Assembly (NCBI RefSeq): GCF_963678635.1
Contig: NC_087068.1
Location: forward strand, 50,551,724 to 50,615,723
Origin: Symsagittifera roscoffensis
Taxonomy: Eukaryota > Xenacoelomorpha > Acoela > Convolutidae
Direction of reading: 5' to 3'
Length of the DNA stretch: 64,000 nucleotides
Both the position numbers and the translations under genes were made by a program. Numbering within the stretch: position 1 is the stretch's first letter; every line of letters begins with the position of its first letter. Positions 1-12,254 of the stretch are shown piece by piece. Under the pieces are notes generated by a model. That model saw nothing but the letters and a program-made list of their open reading frames with translations, was not told where the DNA came from and did no database searches.

Positions 1-1340
1 AGTCATTTTTTGAGTAGAATCTGTGTTTTAAAAAAAACATTTGCCGTCAAGGGTAGGTATACTGCTGAAATTTTCCCCTTTTTTCGCTTCAAAATTTTTA
101 TTTTCCTCTTTAAATTATTAAATTTTTTTTTTTGATTTCTTGATTAACTACCGATATTAAAAAATAACAGAAGTCATAGCAGGATTAGAGGCGCCTGAAA
201 ACGGGCTGCATAGTTCCTCGGCGTTCTCGAAATGTGATTTCGTTTGTTTGTTAATGTAGTAACTTTTACAATGAATGGAATCTAATTTGCAAACAAATTA
301 TTATTATATTATTAAGTAATGTACGCATGCATTTTTTATGATCATAATTTATTATTTTGCCAACAATCACCTTAATTAGGAAAAAAAATTAATTAAAAAA
401 AAACAGCTTGTATCCGGAATGAACCTTCTATGCCCTTGAGTGTTTGGGCCAATTTTTGCTAGAAATTTATTTTTATATGCAGTATAAATTACAACGTGAC
501 AAACTTTTCATCTTGTAACGAAATACTTGAGTTAAGCTCACTTAGCTTGTCTCTAAAAATTTGATTTTTTTTCAGCTTGTTTGACCCACCCCGTTTAAAT
601 ATTAGACCTAACAGACAGCGTTGCGCTTTTTTGTTTGTTTTTTGCAGCTAAATTTTCCATTCAATTTCGAGCTGAGGAAATCGAGGCTTTTTAGATGATG
701 TGAGAACAATTGGTGAAAAAAATTTGGTAGCTCAGAAACATAACTTGTTTGCAGTGCCTGATTATGCAGAAAAAAAAACATAATCAATGTTGTGATTTAT
801 TTTTTTCTTTTCTTTCGAGCTTCGGTATTGATTAGATACCAATCAACACCATCATGAATCGACCAGTGGTCGATCATTCTACTGTTCGTGTTAGTTTTAG
901 AGCAGATATTTTAATTCAAGAAATTTTAATTCAATTAGTTGTACATAGTTTGTACATATCTATTTAGAAAATTTTGATAAATTAAAAAAACGAAAACAGT
1001 TTTTTCCTTTATGAAGCGGTTTTGTCTTTATGAAATCTCTGCCGGAAATGGGGGCTGATTAACAACGGGGGGGGGGGGGGGGGAGGGCGCCTTCATTTCC
1101 TGTGTTTTTGATGCGGAGTTACCAATACGAAAGAGAACAAAACGGTAGCAAGGTTAATCCAGTATGATCAGAAGCTTACTTTTCATGTAGTTTTTGGGCC
1201 CATGTTGAACAACCTTCCTCCCCCCCCCCCCTCTAAATAGACCAAGCGAGCAATCTTCCCGCTAAAGTTAAATGGCAAATTCAACCAGTAAGGCATGATG
1301 TTTTATGCTCAAATCTGATTGGCTGAAAATATAACTCGAA
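1..1340. other. A+T-rich DNA without a recognised gene
   Basis: I see no coding exon, RNA gene or element end here. The stretch is A+T-rich with many A and T runs. It carries a run of 17 G at 1067-1083 and, about 135 bases further on, a run of 12 C at 1220-1231; together they could pair in single-stranded DNA. Upstream exons of the acid-ceramidase-like gene might lie here or outside the window, but none could be identified. Confidence 0.6.
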
Positions 1341-1374
1341 AAATTTTTTGGAGCAACTACAGCCGGTAATAAGA

Positions 1375-1690
1375 GAGAAAGTTTTTTGTTTGTCGAGAAA
1401 GTCGGGACAGTCGAAAAACATACCCATTTTTGGTCGAGAAAGTCGAAACATGTCTTCGCGGGGTCAAACTCGGAATGGCGGCCGAGGCAGTCGAGACAGT
1501 CTAAACATATTGAGTTTTGGCCAAGAAAGTCGGAACATATCTGAATTGGGTCGAACAAGTCAAACGTTTTTTTGTTGGGTCGAGAAAGAAAAAAAATTTG
1601 ATCGAGAAAGTCGAAATTTATCAAAATTTGGTCGAGACAGTCAAAACATACCGAGTTTTGATCGAAAAAATCGAAACTTAAATCGAAAAT
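1375..1690. repeat. Degenerate 30-bp minisatellite
   Basis: About eight to ten degenerate units of 30 bases follow one another, each built around a core like GGTCGAGAAAGTCGAAACAT. The spacing shows best at 1428-1460 and 1515-1680. A 115-codon frame at 1348-1695 is open only because the unit is a multiple of three, and its translation is a 10-residue repeat (FGRESRNxSx-like); I regard it as a by-product. The array ends a few bases before the sequence CTTGACCCGGG (1691-1701), which resembles the right end of the CCCGGG-ended elements found later, so the array may be the body of a third such element. Confidence 0.7.
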
Positions 1691-2004
1691 CTTGACCCGG
1701 GTTTAACTAAGTGAACGATCTCCTCCTTTATTGGAATTAGGGTGGAGATTGTTCTTTTGGTCCAACTATTTAAGTTCAAACCCACCAATCTTGGCGTAGA
1801 TCTGTCAGAGGTACCCGGTTTGACCTCAGAGCTGGTATTAAAATTCCATTTAGCTTCCATACAATTTTCTAGACATATGAGGTGTATAGGCAATTGTATG
1901 CATTTCTTCGCAATATGCGTTTTTGTATGCGTTTTTTCTTCGCAAGCGTCAACAATGGGTCTTTAATTTAATAGTTTTTGATGTTTTTACCCATATTTCT
2001 TCAG

Positions 2005-2972
2005 CTCTGGGCATCGTGAACTTCCCGGCAGTTGGCACAGTGAGTATCACAACCGGACTCAGATACAACTCATTCGCTCTGGCCCTCAATGCCAGAATAA
2101 AGGGACCGAGAGAAGAGTCTTTCTGGTCATTCGTGTTCAACGGGAGGCTCCCTCAGCTCTGTATGAGGTAAAAGTTATCCGGATCATCTCAACAACCCCT
2201 CCATCCTGTGTTTATTCCACCCTGTAATAGAAAGGGGGCGGGGATTTGTCAATGACAGCCAATTATCGGGGTTAGATTTATATAATCATTCCAACATTTT
2301 TTTTTCTGTAAATGGTTCAACTCACTTGTTGAACACATTTAGCCTTACAATTTATCATGCCTTGGAAAAGTTGGAAACGATATCTTAATAGTACTTGGAC
2401 ATCACCCTAAAATTCTAATTTCTCTCTTTGGAATTTGTCCGTTTTCGCTTTTCGTGTTTTTAGAGTTAACAAGAATTCGAGATAACATTCATTGATAAAT
2501 AATTCGAAAACATCGCAAGAAATCAATTATTTCATGACAATTGCAACTTCATTTCAGGCAAGCAATTGAAAAATGTGTCAATTACGACCAAGCCAATGAC
2601 CTTTTGAGAACCTGCAAGCTCATTGCTCCAGCTTACTTCCTTCTTATTGGTATCGACCCAAAACAAGGCACTATCATTACCCGCGAAAGGTCACCGGAAT
2701 CCAGCAGATCGGAATCATTTCAAGGTCAAATTGGATATTTAGGTCAAACTAATATTGACATGGATTTGCAGTCTGATTTAAGATACGAAACAATAAAACG
2801 TGCATTTGAAAAACCGGAAGGAACTTCGTGTGAACAAACCGAAAAAAGTGCTGATTGGTTGAAGAAGTTGACGAGGATGAATCCGATTGAGAATGAGAAA
2901 ACTTTTACGAACTTCGTGATTTGCCCGAGATCGAACTTGTTCATGAGTAGTTTGGTTGAGTGCCCTAAATAA
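2005..2972 (+). CDS. Acid ceramidase / NAAA-like amidase, last two exons
   Basis: Two exons are joined in frame: 2005-2167 and 2558-2972, with a 390-base intron. The acceptor before exon A is TTTCTTCAG, the donor is GAG|GTAAAAG, and the acceptor before exon B is ATTTCAG. An AGG arginine codon is split across the junction. Together they encode about 190 residues ending in TAA at 2970-2972. Exon A carries a segment like the family's TGLxxxSFALALNxR stretch. Exon B has the CKLIAPAYFLLIG and ITRER segments typical of the beta chain, followed by a QTN motif and a short LVECPK tail. Acid ceramidase hydrolyses ceramide to sphingosine and fatty acid in lysosomes; the close relative NAAA hydrolyses N-acylethanolamines, and these exons alone do not separate the two. 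The N-terminal half, with signal peptide and cysteine nucleophile, is not seen, so the gene is either split by long introns to the left or a truncated copy. The reading frame is undamaged. Confidence 0.82.
2168..2557 (+). other. Intron of the acid-ceramidase-like gene
   Basis: A GT..AG intron of 390 bases. The donor GTAAAAG and the pyrimidine-rich ATTTCAG acceptor are canonical, and the phase (two bases of an arginine codon on the left, one on the right) restores a continuous family-like protein. Confidence 0.8.
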
Positions 2973-3216
2973 TTACAAAGAAAGGAATAATCTGTTTATA
3001 AGATGACGAAACTACAGTGTTCTCGGCTCAGTCAAGTACATAATGTAGGTCGTTTCTGGCTTCTTCTGTTTATACCATGCCTGTTTTGATATCATGTTTT
3101 TGTGCTTTGAATACACAATTTGCCACTAATTGGGCTTTTAACTTGTTAGAAAAAGCAATTTGTACCATATCATGTACCGTTAAGAAATAGCAATAAAAAT
3201 TGTTTCTTTTTTGCAG

Positions 3217-3288
3217 GAATTGCTTTCCACTGTTGAAGCATACGAAACTGTTGATAAGACAGACGAAGAACCAAAACCAGTGGTATGA
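3217..3288 (+). CDS. Possible small terminal exon, 23 codons plus stop
   Basis: The stretch TTTCTTTTTTGCAG immediately before 3217 is a strong acceptor. It is followed by an open phase-0 stretch of 23 codons rich in acidic residues (it begins ELLSTVEAYE and ends EEPKPVV), closed by TGA at 3286-3288. It could be an alternative last exon of the acid-ceramidase-like gene, whose stop lies only about 240 bases upstream, or the last exon of another gene. I see no matching donor that proves the link. It could also be chance. Confidence 0.25.
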   Translation, partial: ELLSTVEAYETVDKTDEEPKPVV

Positions 3289-5159
3289 TCAGTTGCGGAT
3301 TTTGAAGCAGAATTTAGGGTGTCGAACGCCTAACCACACAAAGGGTCCTCATTTGCTAATATTTTACGAAATTGTTTCTGGCTGACTAACCCGAAAATGT
3401 TTCTAAAGTCGCTTTTGGCGCTATTGTACATACATTTTGAGTAGGGAGCCCATTTCGACGAACAAAAAACCCCCAACGCAGCTAATTACACTAAATATGG
3501 TCGTTTAAATAAAGCGAAGTGCTCGAAAAAATCACTTAAATTGGCAAAAAGCTCGATAAATCCAAAATCGATCGTCTACAAAAAATGGGGTCAAAAAATT
3601 TTAGATATGGATGTCCCAAGACTTCAGTATTGAAAATGGAAGTATTTTAAGCGGAAACTCACAAATGAGCTTATGGACGTATCTTAAGCTGCACTACAAA
3701 ACTAAATGCGTAACTTCGCTAACCAATGATCTCAGAGCGACGTGAAAAGTCTTGCCAAACACGTTTTTCATTCGTTCTGCAAAAGTAAAACTCAGATAGT
3801 TATATGCGGTATGTGGATACGCTTGTAAAAGCATTCTTATCGTCAATGACTGAAGTCATTCCGGTATGATGATCACGATTCATGCATTGACATTCTTCAA
3901 CCATTGTACAACACGAAAAACAGAGGCAGAATTTTTTTCTGACAAGCCCAAGTGCGCAAAGTAATCAGAAAGCAACGCAACAGGAACTGCATGAGAAACT
4001 GCTGGCGAAAAATTGTACTCTATTACTGTTTGGACAATGCAAGAAAAGTTTTCAAACAACAATTTACTATTGTGGAAACCATTTCGTAAACCATTATCCG
4101 TTGTGGAAAAGTTGATGCCGCCCAAAAGATCAAAAAACTCCCCAAGAAGTCTTACACCATCCTAGATAAAGGAGCAACGATTCCAAACAAAAGACCATAG
4201 AAGGTTTCATAAATAGGGTACAGGAAGCACCTCTCAATATCCGAACCTCAGGACTGGAAAATAATCTTCCGATGGATAATTGAAGCCTTTACCAACATTA
4301 CCAGGCTTAACTATTCATTTTGCAGCTTATAAGTGGCACTTAACATAGTGGTAAGGCGTTCACTTCAACATTTTCAAAAAAATTAATAGTGTTTGAGGAC
4401 TCACTCGACCTCTAGCTTCAGGTCATACACAACCTGGTTGATTACAGCTAAAATAAAGGTACCACGTGAAAGTTCTAGACGCAAGCAAAAAATGGCCTTG
4501 ATTTGCAACTAAAAAGAAATAATTTGCGCAAAAAAAGAGAAACGGACTATGCGTAGACCGGTTTAACAGCCTTTTGTAGATCCTCTGCGAATCGCAGGAA
4601 AACAATTATTATGTGGAAAAACTTGATTTGGAAAATCTGGAACCTTGAATCTGGATTCCACAATCAAAAGGCTAAACTAAAATACCCCTCAAAACTGCTC
4701 CAAAAGCAGCCAATCTTGCAGATTCCGCAACAAAATTAGCGGAATACAGATCATTCTGTGGAATCCACAAACACAATTTTCTGTTGCGTAAAACTGTGCG
4801 CAATTTGTAAGTGAAATCCGCAAACTGCAGGCGAAATCCGCATTTTGCGGAACCTAGTATAACATATCGTTACAATTTTAAATTACTCAAACCTTGTATT
4901 TTTCCCGTTTGATGCGTCAACAGCTCAGCAGCTTTTCAACAGTTCAATTTCAAATGCTGCCAGGAAAAACAGTTGGATGATACAGCTAAGCTAATAATCA
5001 TACGATAAGTTAAAACAAACTTGAAAATTTCAAAAAAGAATGAAAAAAAAAATTGAATTTTATTGTGGATTTTTTTTTGAAAACATTCCGCCACCCGCTC
5101 TGTCTTGAAAAAGGTTATAATACTAGCCTCCAGCAACGTATTATTGTTTTCAAATATCT
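3289..5159. other. Unassigned A+T-rich DNA
   Basis: No gene was recognised. A short cluster at 4790-4850 repeats the phrase GAAATCCGCAAACTGC/GAAATCCGCATTTTGC, a small local duplication. An 81-codon minus-strand frame at 3880-4125 has no recognised domain. Confidence 0.5.
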
Positions 5160-6540
5160 TGTCTCATTTTTGAGTTCTTCATGAGGTGGATAAATTACCG
5201 CTTGCGCGTTTATAGCACGAATTAAATTGCGCGTTATTTGTGCCGTATTTCACCCTAGCTTTACGAAAAAAGATCACAGGTAAAATTTTTTAGGTATTAT
5301 GCACTGCATTGCCCAAAATCAGTATTTCTTCAACTTGAACCAAAATTCAGGAGGTTGAATCAAATTGGCTGATTATTAGTCAATCAAACTAAAACAATAG
5401 TGCACGGACTTTCGATTAATAATTTAAGCAGAAACGACCGCAAAAGTTTTCAGCTCAACATATAGAAAAAATAATTTTGGGATGTTCAGTGCATGATACT
5501 CAACATTTTCAAAAATTAAGCAGAGGAACAACAATTTTTGAAAGATAACAAAATTTTTGGACCAAGTTGCTAAAAAAAACGTCAAAACTGGTCTGGATAA
5601 AAAGATCATCCCGAGTGCAAATATTCCGTCACTTTCTTGGAAGGTCGAAACCAGAAGAAATAAATTGTTTTAAAAGCCTATCAATCTAACATTCTAAGAC
5701 TACTATAATCAGGTGACTCCTTTTCAAAAATATTTATCGTTTAAACTTATCAGTAAAAAAGCGAAAATTAGAAACTTAAAGCTTAGATAATTAGACCAGT
5801 TTGATCTAAATAACACTTAAATATAACAAAACTACTTGTATCAAGGCAAGAACTAGAATGCTCCAAATGCCACTTAAAGTCTTTGGAATAGTTTAACGTA
5901 AAAAAAAGATTTAAATTTAAAAAAGCAAATCAAAAATTTCAATTTTTTTAGGTAATTTTCAAATAAATCAAAAACAAATCGAAAAAAAATTATCCATGGC
6001 TCTCTTCGAGATTCGGAACAAAAGGTCGCTTTTCAAGTTCTTCCCTCAAAGCACTGTTAGTCTATCGGAAGCGTAGGTCTTGATGGAAATGTTGCTGGAA
6101 TTTTATCTGCATTAAACATTTGGCCTAAATGTTTGCATGGTTTCGACAATTCGAGTAAATAAGCCTGTAATTTATGCCACAGAGTAGCGGAAATCTAAGT
6201 ATAGTTAATGCAATACTTTTTCCGTCAATCAATCAGAACGGAATTAATTCAACTCAGTCTGCTCGTTTGGACAACAGCAATCCAGCAATCATTAATTAAA
6301 CTTGTTTTAACCCGTAAAAACGACAAATAAACTACTTAAGTCAACCAAACTCGTTTTTGTTTAATTTTGCTCAAACTCACCGATATTGTTAGCAATTTGA
6401 CATGAAAACAAAAAAGGCGTGATAATTGTATTGGTTGTAATTTTTTCAACTTGCTTTTTTTCCAAACAAGCTGTGAAAAATGTCAAAAGGAATATTTTTG
6501 TTTCAAAATCTAAACCATCTAAAGAGCCTTATCGTACGTG
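5160..6540. repeat. Dispersed repeat family 1, copy A
   Basis: This stretch matches 37525-38955 (copy B) in several collinear blocks and 44700-45245 (copy C) in part. Shared landmarks are GTTCAGTGCATGATAC (5480), TTCCGTCACTTTCTTGGAAGG (near 5625), an ACTxCTxGTATCA phrase near 5835, TTTTCAAGTTCTTCCCTCAAAG (near 6035) and a terminal block ending CATCTAAAGAGCCTTAT (near 6530). The blocks are separated by copy-specific gaps. I found no convincing coding capacity or terminal repeats, so the class is unknown. Confidence 0.75.
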
Positions 6541-9410
6541 ATTCTTCATTTTGAAAAGTTTACAAACTGTGTAGCAGACACTTAAATGTTCTTGGGAGTT
6601 TTTTTAGTGCTACTAACTTGTGTGAAAACTTACACCTTCCAATCTAAGACGACGGGCTCAAAACATTAAACCACAGTTTCTATACACAGTCCCCGATGTA
6701 GTATTAATGTTATAATCTAGTCTGACTCGCAGAGGACGTCATAAAATTTTCATGCAACCTCGATTTTGCGCTAACTAGTTGTAATCGGTCTTGGTTGTAG
6801 TTGATCAAACTTATCCGACACCTGAAACACAACTGAAGAAAATGTTAGTTTACTTGCAAATTAATTCATTTCTGCTGTTTTTATTTGATCATAGTGTGTT
6901 TTCCAAACATGTTTTTTATTATTTGTCTCGCATTTCACATATTCTTTGGTTATTGAAGCCATTCCTTTGCAAAAAGCTGTAAAAACACCAAAATTGTTTG
7001 ATACAATTCATTCAGTTGAATTATCGTTTGTTCACGCTTGTTTTTCTCGGCTTATCGATTTCTCACTGCTTTTCGTGCTGAGTACTGATCACGTATTGAT
7101 CAAAAGTAACTGGCTAAGCTGAAGTAAAACTGAAAAAACCGCGAAAAAAGCTTGAACAAACAATAATCTAACCAAAGGAAACAAATCATCAGAATTTGGC
7201 AACATTTTGCTGACTATTGCAAAAGAAATGGCTTCAATCAATCGAATACTTGAGAGAGGACTTATGAACAACGTCTTGTGAGAACACCCTGTGTATAATC
7301 AAATTGAAGGCAGGGCATTTTAACACTCATCCTTTTTGTAGTTACACTCCTTCAATCTAAAAAAAATCGAATAGGGAAATAAATCTGGGCTTACCAATAA
7401 GTTTTAAGCGAGAGCAGATGCTTAATGCATTTACGTTTCCAGACCGTTATCTCTGTCTTATACTTAGCTGCCAAGTTTGCTTTCAAAAAACTCAGATTGT
7501 GTTTTAAGAGAAGCAAACACAGTGAAAATTGAGTTCTGTATGATTTTCTTACAAAAAAATGTGTCTTATCTAATTTTTAAATAATTTTTAAGGTACTAAA
7601 ATGGTTTTTTTTATCAATTTTAATCCCCAAAAGCCATGTAAAGTACCGAATAATACATTTTTCACTTAGCAGCGTATTAATAAGAGCTAACTCTTTGCCT
7701 GAATTCAATCGGAAGGATTCAATTTGCCAGCTTACGCTTTGGTTTAAGAAAATAATTTGCGCGTTAGTTATCACAATTTGAATTAGTTGTCCAATAGTCA
7801 CAATTTCAAACCATAAAAACTTTGTTTGAAAAACATAATTGAAATAGAGCTCAAGAAAACCATATACCTCAGATGCTATAAGACAATTCTGCCGAAAATG
7901 CGTAGTAAAAATGTCGACAATTGACTGCATAAAAATACTCACCAAACATAAATGTTCAGCAATTATTCGAAATTCGGAACAATAATGAATATGTCGGAGA
8001 ACTTGTACCTACCACAATTCCATTGCCTTCTGTTAATCGCTGCAATAAATCAAAAAATCGTTGAATAATGTACCTAAGGATAGTTGCAACTAATTGATGT
8101 TTAGTTTCTTTATATCAATTTAATTTGCTATTGATTTGTTTTTTTTTTGGAATTTCAAACCAGATTTTGTGAAAAAATTAGTTCAATTCATGGTAATTTT
8201 TTTCAACTAATGCTGATGTATTGAGTAACAAGCGTTTCATTCAGGAATCTGCTGTTAATTTTTTTAAGAACTCAGTATCTAGATATCTTGGCAGAAATTC
8301 ATTTGCAAAGCTCTCCATACAAGTTGTTCGCGTTTCAGAAAAATATCTGTGAAATTTTTGATGTGGGTAGCAATAATTTTTACGTTCAAAGCTTCACTTT
8401 TTGCTATCGATTTTTTTCTATTTTCTTCAACCGAAAATTATTTTAACTAGACTCGGTCTAAGTCAGTTTAGTGGGGAGGATATTAACTTGGTTCTGAAAT
8501 CGAAGTTTCAGCCAATCATAATAGAGCATTTGACATGCAGCGCTTAGCAATTTAAATTAAACAGAATGCTCGAGTGGAAGATCCTAAACTTGATCCGAAA
8601 TTGTTAATCAGGTGCGAATTTATGTTGAGATCCTTCATACACAAAGGACTGAGTGCGTGGAAATATAAATCAGTTTATAAGATTTCAGTATTCTGAAATT
8701 TGGAAAGAAAACGTGAAAATTTGAACGAAAGTAAACATTTCCAGGAACTTAATATTGGTGGCGTCCCTCATGCTTGAAGGATCGAATGCTTGAACTTTAT
8801 TTTAGCTTACTTTAAGCCAATCAGAATTGAGCTTTCAAAATATCAAAGTAAATCGTGAAAATCACAAAGAAAAAAATCCAGGCCATTAATGTTAATACTG
8901 ACCGATTAGATAATAAGCAGATGAAATTGCGAGACCGAAAAATACTTATGAACTTGATGTTTATCTGAATAGTATTGCGGTGGTAACCCCCAATTTGTAT
9001 TTTTTTGATTATATTCCACTGATTTAAAATATTTTTTATTAATTTCGACTTCGATTATGTGAAAAAGGCATTTAGCCAATAGGAACGCTTAGCGATTTTA
9101 ATTGGTTGAAACATGCTTCAAGCATTCGGTTCTTCAGGCATTAGAACCCTACCCCTAACATTGATATTGGCCAAAAATAAAAGCGGCAGAAATATGCAAA
9201 TATTTCAAAGTGTCACTGACCGCCGCCGAATTGGAACAAACTTTATATTTCCAGGGTTTTGTTATGAAAAAAATAAAATATTGCTTAATTTAATTCTTTT
9301 TAATTGAATGGGTATTCTTCATTCTTTTTAAAAAAGGACTTTTGGCTAAATTTGTTTTTGATCATATGCCCACGAATCGTTCGCGCATGAGAATAGCCGT
9401 GCATAAGTAT
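6541..9410. other. Unassigned A+T-rich DNA
   Basis: No gene was recognised. Between about 8460 and 9150 the phrases GCCAAT followed by CGCTTAGCxATTTxAATT recur two or three times in degenerate form, suggesting an old repeat. Short frames (for example 122 codons on the minus strand at 7577-7945) show only A+T-driven composition and no domain. Confidence 0.5.
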
Positions 9411-9419
9411 TCAGAAAAG

Positions 9420-9467
9420 CAGACAGAAAAGCAAATGCTCGCACAGACAGAAAAGCAAATGCTCGCT
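9420..9467. repeat. 24-bp direct repeat, two copies
   Basis: The unit CAGACAGAAAAGCAAATGCT plus four bases occurs at 9420-9443 and again at 9444-9467 with one mismatch at the last base. It lies just upstream of the LINE ORF1 remnant and may belong to that element's 5' UTR. Confidence 0.9.
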
Positions 9468-9539
9468 AAACAGTCGTTCTAGTGCAATTTATCTCGCGTT
9501 GCTTTCTTTCGTTATTTTTCGAAATGTAGAATCTTAGTG

Positions 9540-10416
9540 ACAAAATCAAAGCCGCGAATCTAAACAATATCGAGCAAATTCGTTCTCTTCTTATGGATTT
9601 AGCGTTAGATATTGCTGAAAAAGACGATATTATATCCCACCTTGAGACAGAAATTTTTTATCTTCACGCACTGAATGCCATTAAAGACGACAGGATTCTA
9701 AAGTTGGAGGGATATTCGTCCAAAATGTGCTTGATTATTTTGGGAATACGAACATCAGATGACCCATTATCGTCAAATTTAGGACTTTGTCAACAATTTA
9801 TGGGGATAAACATCAGGGCAGCTTGTCATATCTACCGAGTGCAAATATGAACTAGCCAGTTATTGTCAAGTTCAATTATAATCATCAGAGGGACAGAATT
9901 TGGCGAAATAGAGCGTCTTTGAAAAATTATGGGCCTATGAAAAAAGTTTCTATTGTGGAACGGTTAGCGGATCATGACAAGCAGGTTATTGAAAATTGTA
10001 AGCAGGATAATGTAGAGTATGTTACAAACAATTGCCAACTGATGATGCGAGTAGAGGGCGTACTGAAAAAATTCGATAGCAACAACGATGTTGACATGAT
10101 TTTGCAGAATGGAAGTGTTGATGAAGATGTACAGATGCATGTGTATAGTGGATCTACTCAGGTTGATAGCTTTTTTGGTTCTAAATCAAGTACTACATTT
10201 CCTACTAGTGGAGAAAAAGGTAAAACTTTGAGTAAATATTATGTTGGAAAGCGCAAACATGATAAGGATAACAACAAACTGGACCGGCTATGTAGCTTGT
10301 TGGAAACAGTCATTGAACATGTGTCTCCTCCTGCTAAAAAAAGCATAGGTGTATTACAAATGATGAGAAAAGCAACGAGGGATCTTAAATACTATATACT
10401 TATCTTCTTGCTTTAA
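9540..10416 (+). pseudogene. LINE ORF1 remnant
   Basis: Two open segments, 9593-9850 and 9919-10416, read as one protein after a frame change between about 9850 and 9880. The first part has an acidic heptad-like helix (EKDDIISHLETEIF) followed by a KLEGYSSKMCLIILGI stretch. This resembles the coiled coil followed by the RRM-like 'NYSRRNNLIIxGI' segment of LINE ORF1 proteins. The second part begins with an RDRIWRNRASLK-type segment, also typical of that domain, and ends in a lysine-rich tail without a zinc knuckle. Such proteins coat the element RNA as a chaperone. The frame change and its position directly upstream of an endonuclease make this a decayed ORF1. Confidence 0.7.
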
Positions 10417-10469
10417 AATTTCTGTTCTTTTTTGGAAAACCTAATGGAAGGAACTATTGGGGGAAAAAG

Positions 10470-11490
10470 GGTGTGCTTTTTCCTAATATAAGATCACTCA
10501 GAATACATCATGACCAGCTATGTGTTTGGTTGATTCACTCAGAGAAAAACCATTTGTTATAGCTTTATGCGAGACATGGCTAACTGACAATGATTTTTTG
10601 GATTTTTTCAGTTGGATGGGTATCAAAAAGAGGGCTTTAAAAAATAGGGAAAAAAGGGGTGGCGGTGTAGTTTTTTTCGTCAGAACGGGAGTTGAATTTA
10701 TTCTCCAGGATTTAAATTCTGATTTGAAGTATCTCACCATAACTATTTGGAACAAATTAACTTATTTTAACATATGCACGATCTATAGATCACCTAATCA
10801 AACATATTCAACTTTTCCAGAAAATCTGGATTATCTTTTAATTGAACTTCGACTATTAAAGGGAAATCCAGTTATTGTGGGAGATTTTAATTTTGATATT
10901 CCTGCCAAGGATGAAAAACCAGAAGTGTTGAATTATAAAACGCTTTCAAAGTCTTTTGATTTGGATTTTTGTTTAAGTGAACCAACCAGAGTTTCTGAAA
11001 ATAGTGCAACATGCATTGACCACTTTATAACAGAAGATTTTTATCCGGTGACAGTTATCAAAACCACAATTAGTGATAATTTTGCATTGTTGAGTGAATT
11101 GCTGTTTACGGTTGAAATGCCTGGCAAAACTGTTATTTATACCAGAAATTTTAAAAACTGAAGCTTGATGACAACCTACTCAAGTTATTAATTCTTCTAT
11201 ATATCGAATTGGAAAAATTGAGTAATAAGGAATCAGTAAATACAAAAATCCACGGTTCAACGTATTCAATGATTAATGTTTTTGATAAATTTTGTCATTT
11301 GAAACCAATTGATTTTACAAAACAAATAAACAAATCTTGGATTTCCAACAATGTGACACAAATATGCAAAAAACGGGACGCTGGTCACAAAAAAATGTAA
11401 CACTTCCGAACGATGAAACAAAAGCGAAACTCAAAAAATTGAGAAATGAGGCAAAAAAGCTGATTATGACGGAGAAAAGAAAGTTTTATG
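10470..11490 (+). pseudogene. LINE ORF2, apurinic-type endonuclease part
   Basis: The longest piece is 10520-11161 (213 codons). Recognisable endonuclease segments in order are CETWL near the start, RGGGVVFFVR, TIYRSPN, VGDFNFDI and TCIDHFIT; the final SDH triad region is changed to SDN, which would remove a catalytic histidine. The upstream NIRSL-type strand lies at about 10480-10500 in another frame, so at least one frameshift separates it. A linker continues at 11209-11490 ending in KRKFYDM before the probable insertion. The domain would nick target DNA to prime reverse transcription. Confidence 0.85.
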
Positions 11491-11496
11491 ACATGT

Positions 11497-12250
11497 AACA
11501 GTCGCCTACTTCGGTCACATATGAGGCTTAAGAAAAATAGGCCCTATAACCATTACCATTGGCTCAAGAGTCAGGGACACTATCTCTTGTGTTTTTCTAC
11601 CTCAAAACGGTCGGAGCACTTGCGACATGAGACTAGAACCCGTTACAGCTTAAAGGCCACTACCAAAATATCCCCCCACTCTAGAAAATAAGAACGTCCC
11701 CATACTTAGGTCTCGAGATACCCAAAATACACGAACGCCGTTAAAAACAGGGTCGGAACAATCCGTTAAGTTACTTTTTTTTAGACAGTGGAACTTTGAT
11801 CCATTTCAGATGGATCAACCTAAAACTCGCCTTACCTCAACATAACAATCATAAAACACACTCGGGAAAACTAAATTAGGTTCTTACATAGCAGCACACT
11901 CGAGAACTAGAGGTACCTAAATTAGTAAGCAACTCGAGAATGATCGGGGAATTAAGTTTGATTCAATAAATTCTAATCGAACAAGTTTTATCTCAAGAAT
12001 GGAGTTTTGGCTCTGGACCATTGGGACACTTCGGTTGTTCAGCTTTCCATGAAGGCTCACTCTGGTTCAGCTAACTTCCGATCTTCTTTTGTAATCACTC
12101 TCTCCTATATCAAGTTAGGACAGCTCTACTCTCGTAGTTTTTATTATTATCTTGGAAATTGCGAATAGCAATTTCCGCTGTTTTTCTGTCACTTTCCCGC
12201 TGTTTTTGTCACTTTCCCGCAATTGTAAATTCGATCGTTCTGATTTTATA
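11497..12250. other. Probable insertion inside the LINE linker
   Basis: LINE-like linker coding stops after KRKFYDM at about 11496 and resumes near 12250-12380 with the segment leading to KKLFQVFNKFCGKKK. The intervening 0.75 kb has a different base texture (more C-rich on this strand) and no LINE similarity. It contains a short internal direct repeat, TGTCACTTTCCCGC (near 12187 and 12208). No terminal repeats or target duplication could be defined, so it may be an insertion or a replaced segment. Confidence 0.4.
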
Positions 12251-12254
12251 TATT

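Noticed and set aside
1348-1695. 115-codon plus-strand frame with a 10-residue repeat
   Set aside because: It is the translation of a 30-bp minisatellite; no start context, no domain, and the frame is open only because of the repeat length.
3880-4125. 81-codon minus-strand frame
   Set aside because: No recognised domain, no splice context and no second copy to test; chance cannot be excluded.
7577-7945. 122-codon minus-strand frame
   Set aside because: Composition-driven (F, I, L, N rich) with no domain; part of its far end overlaps a phrase of dispersed repeat family 1.
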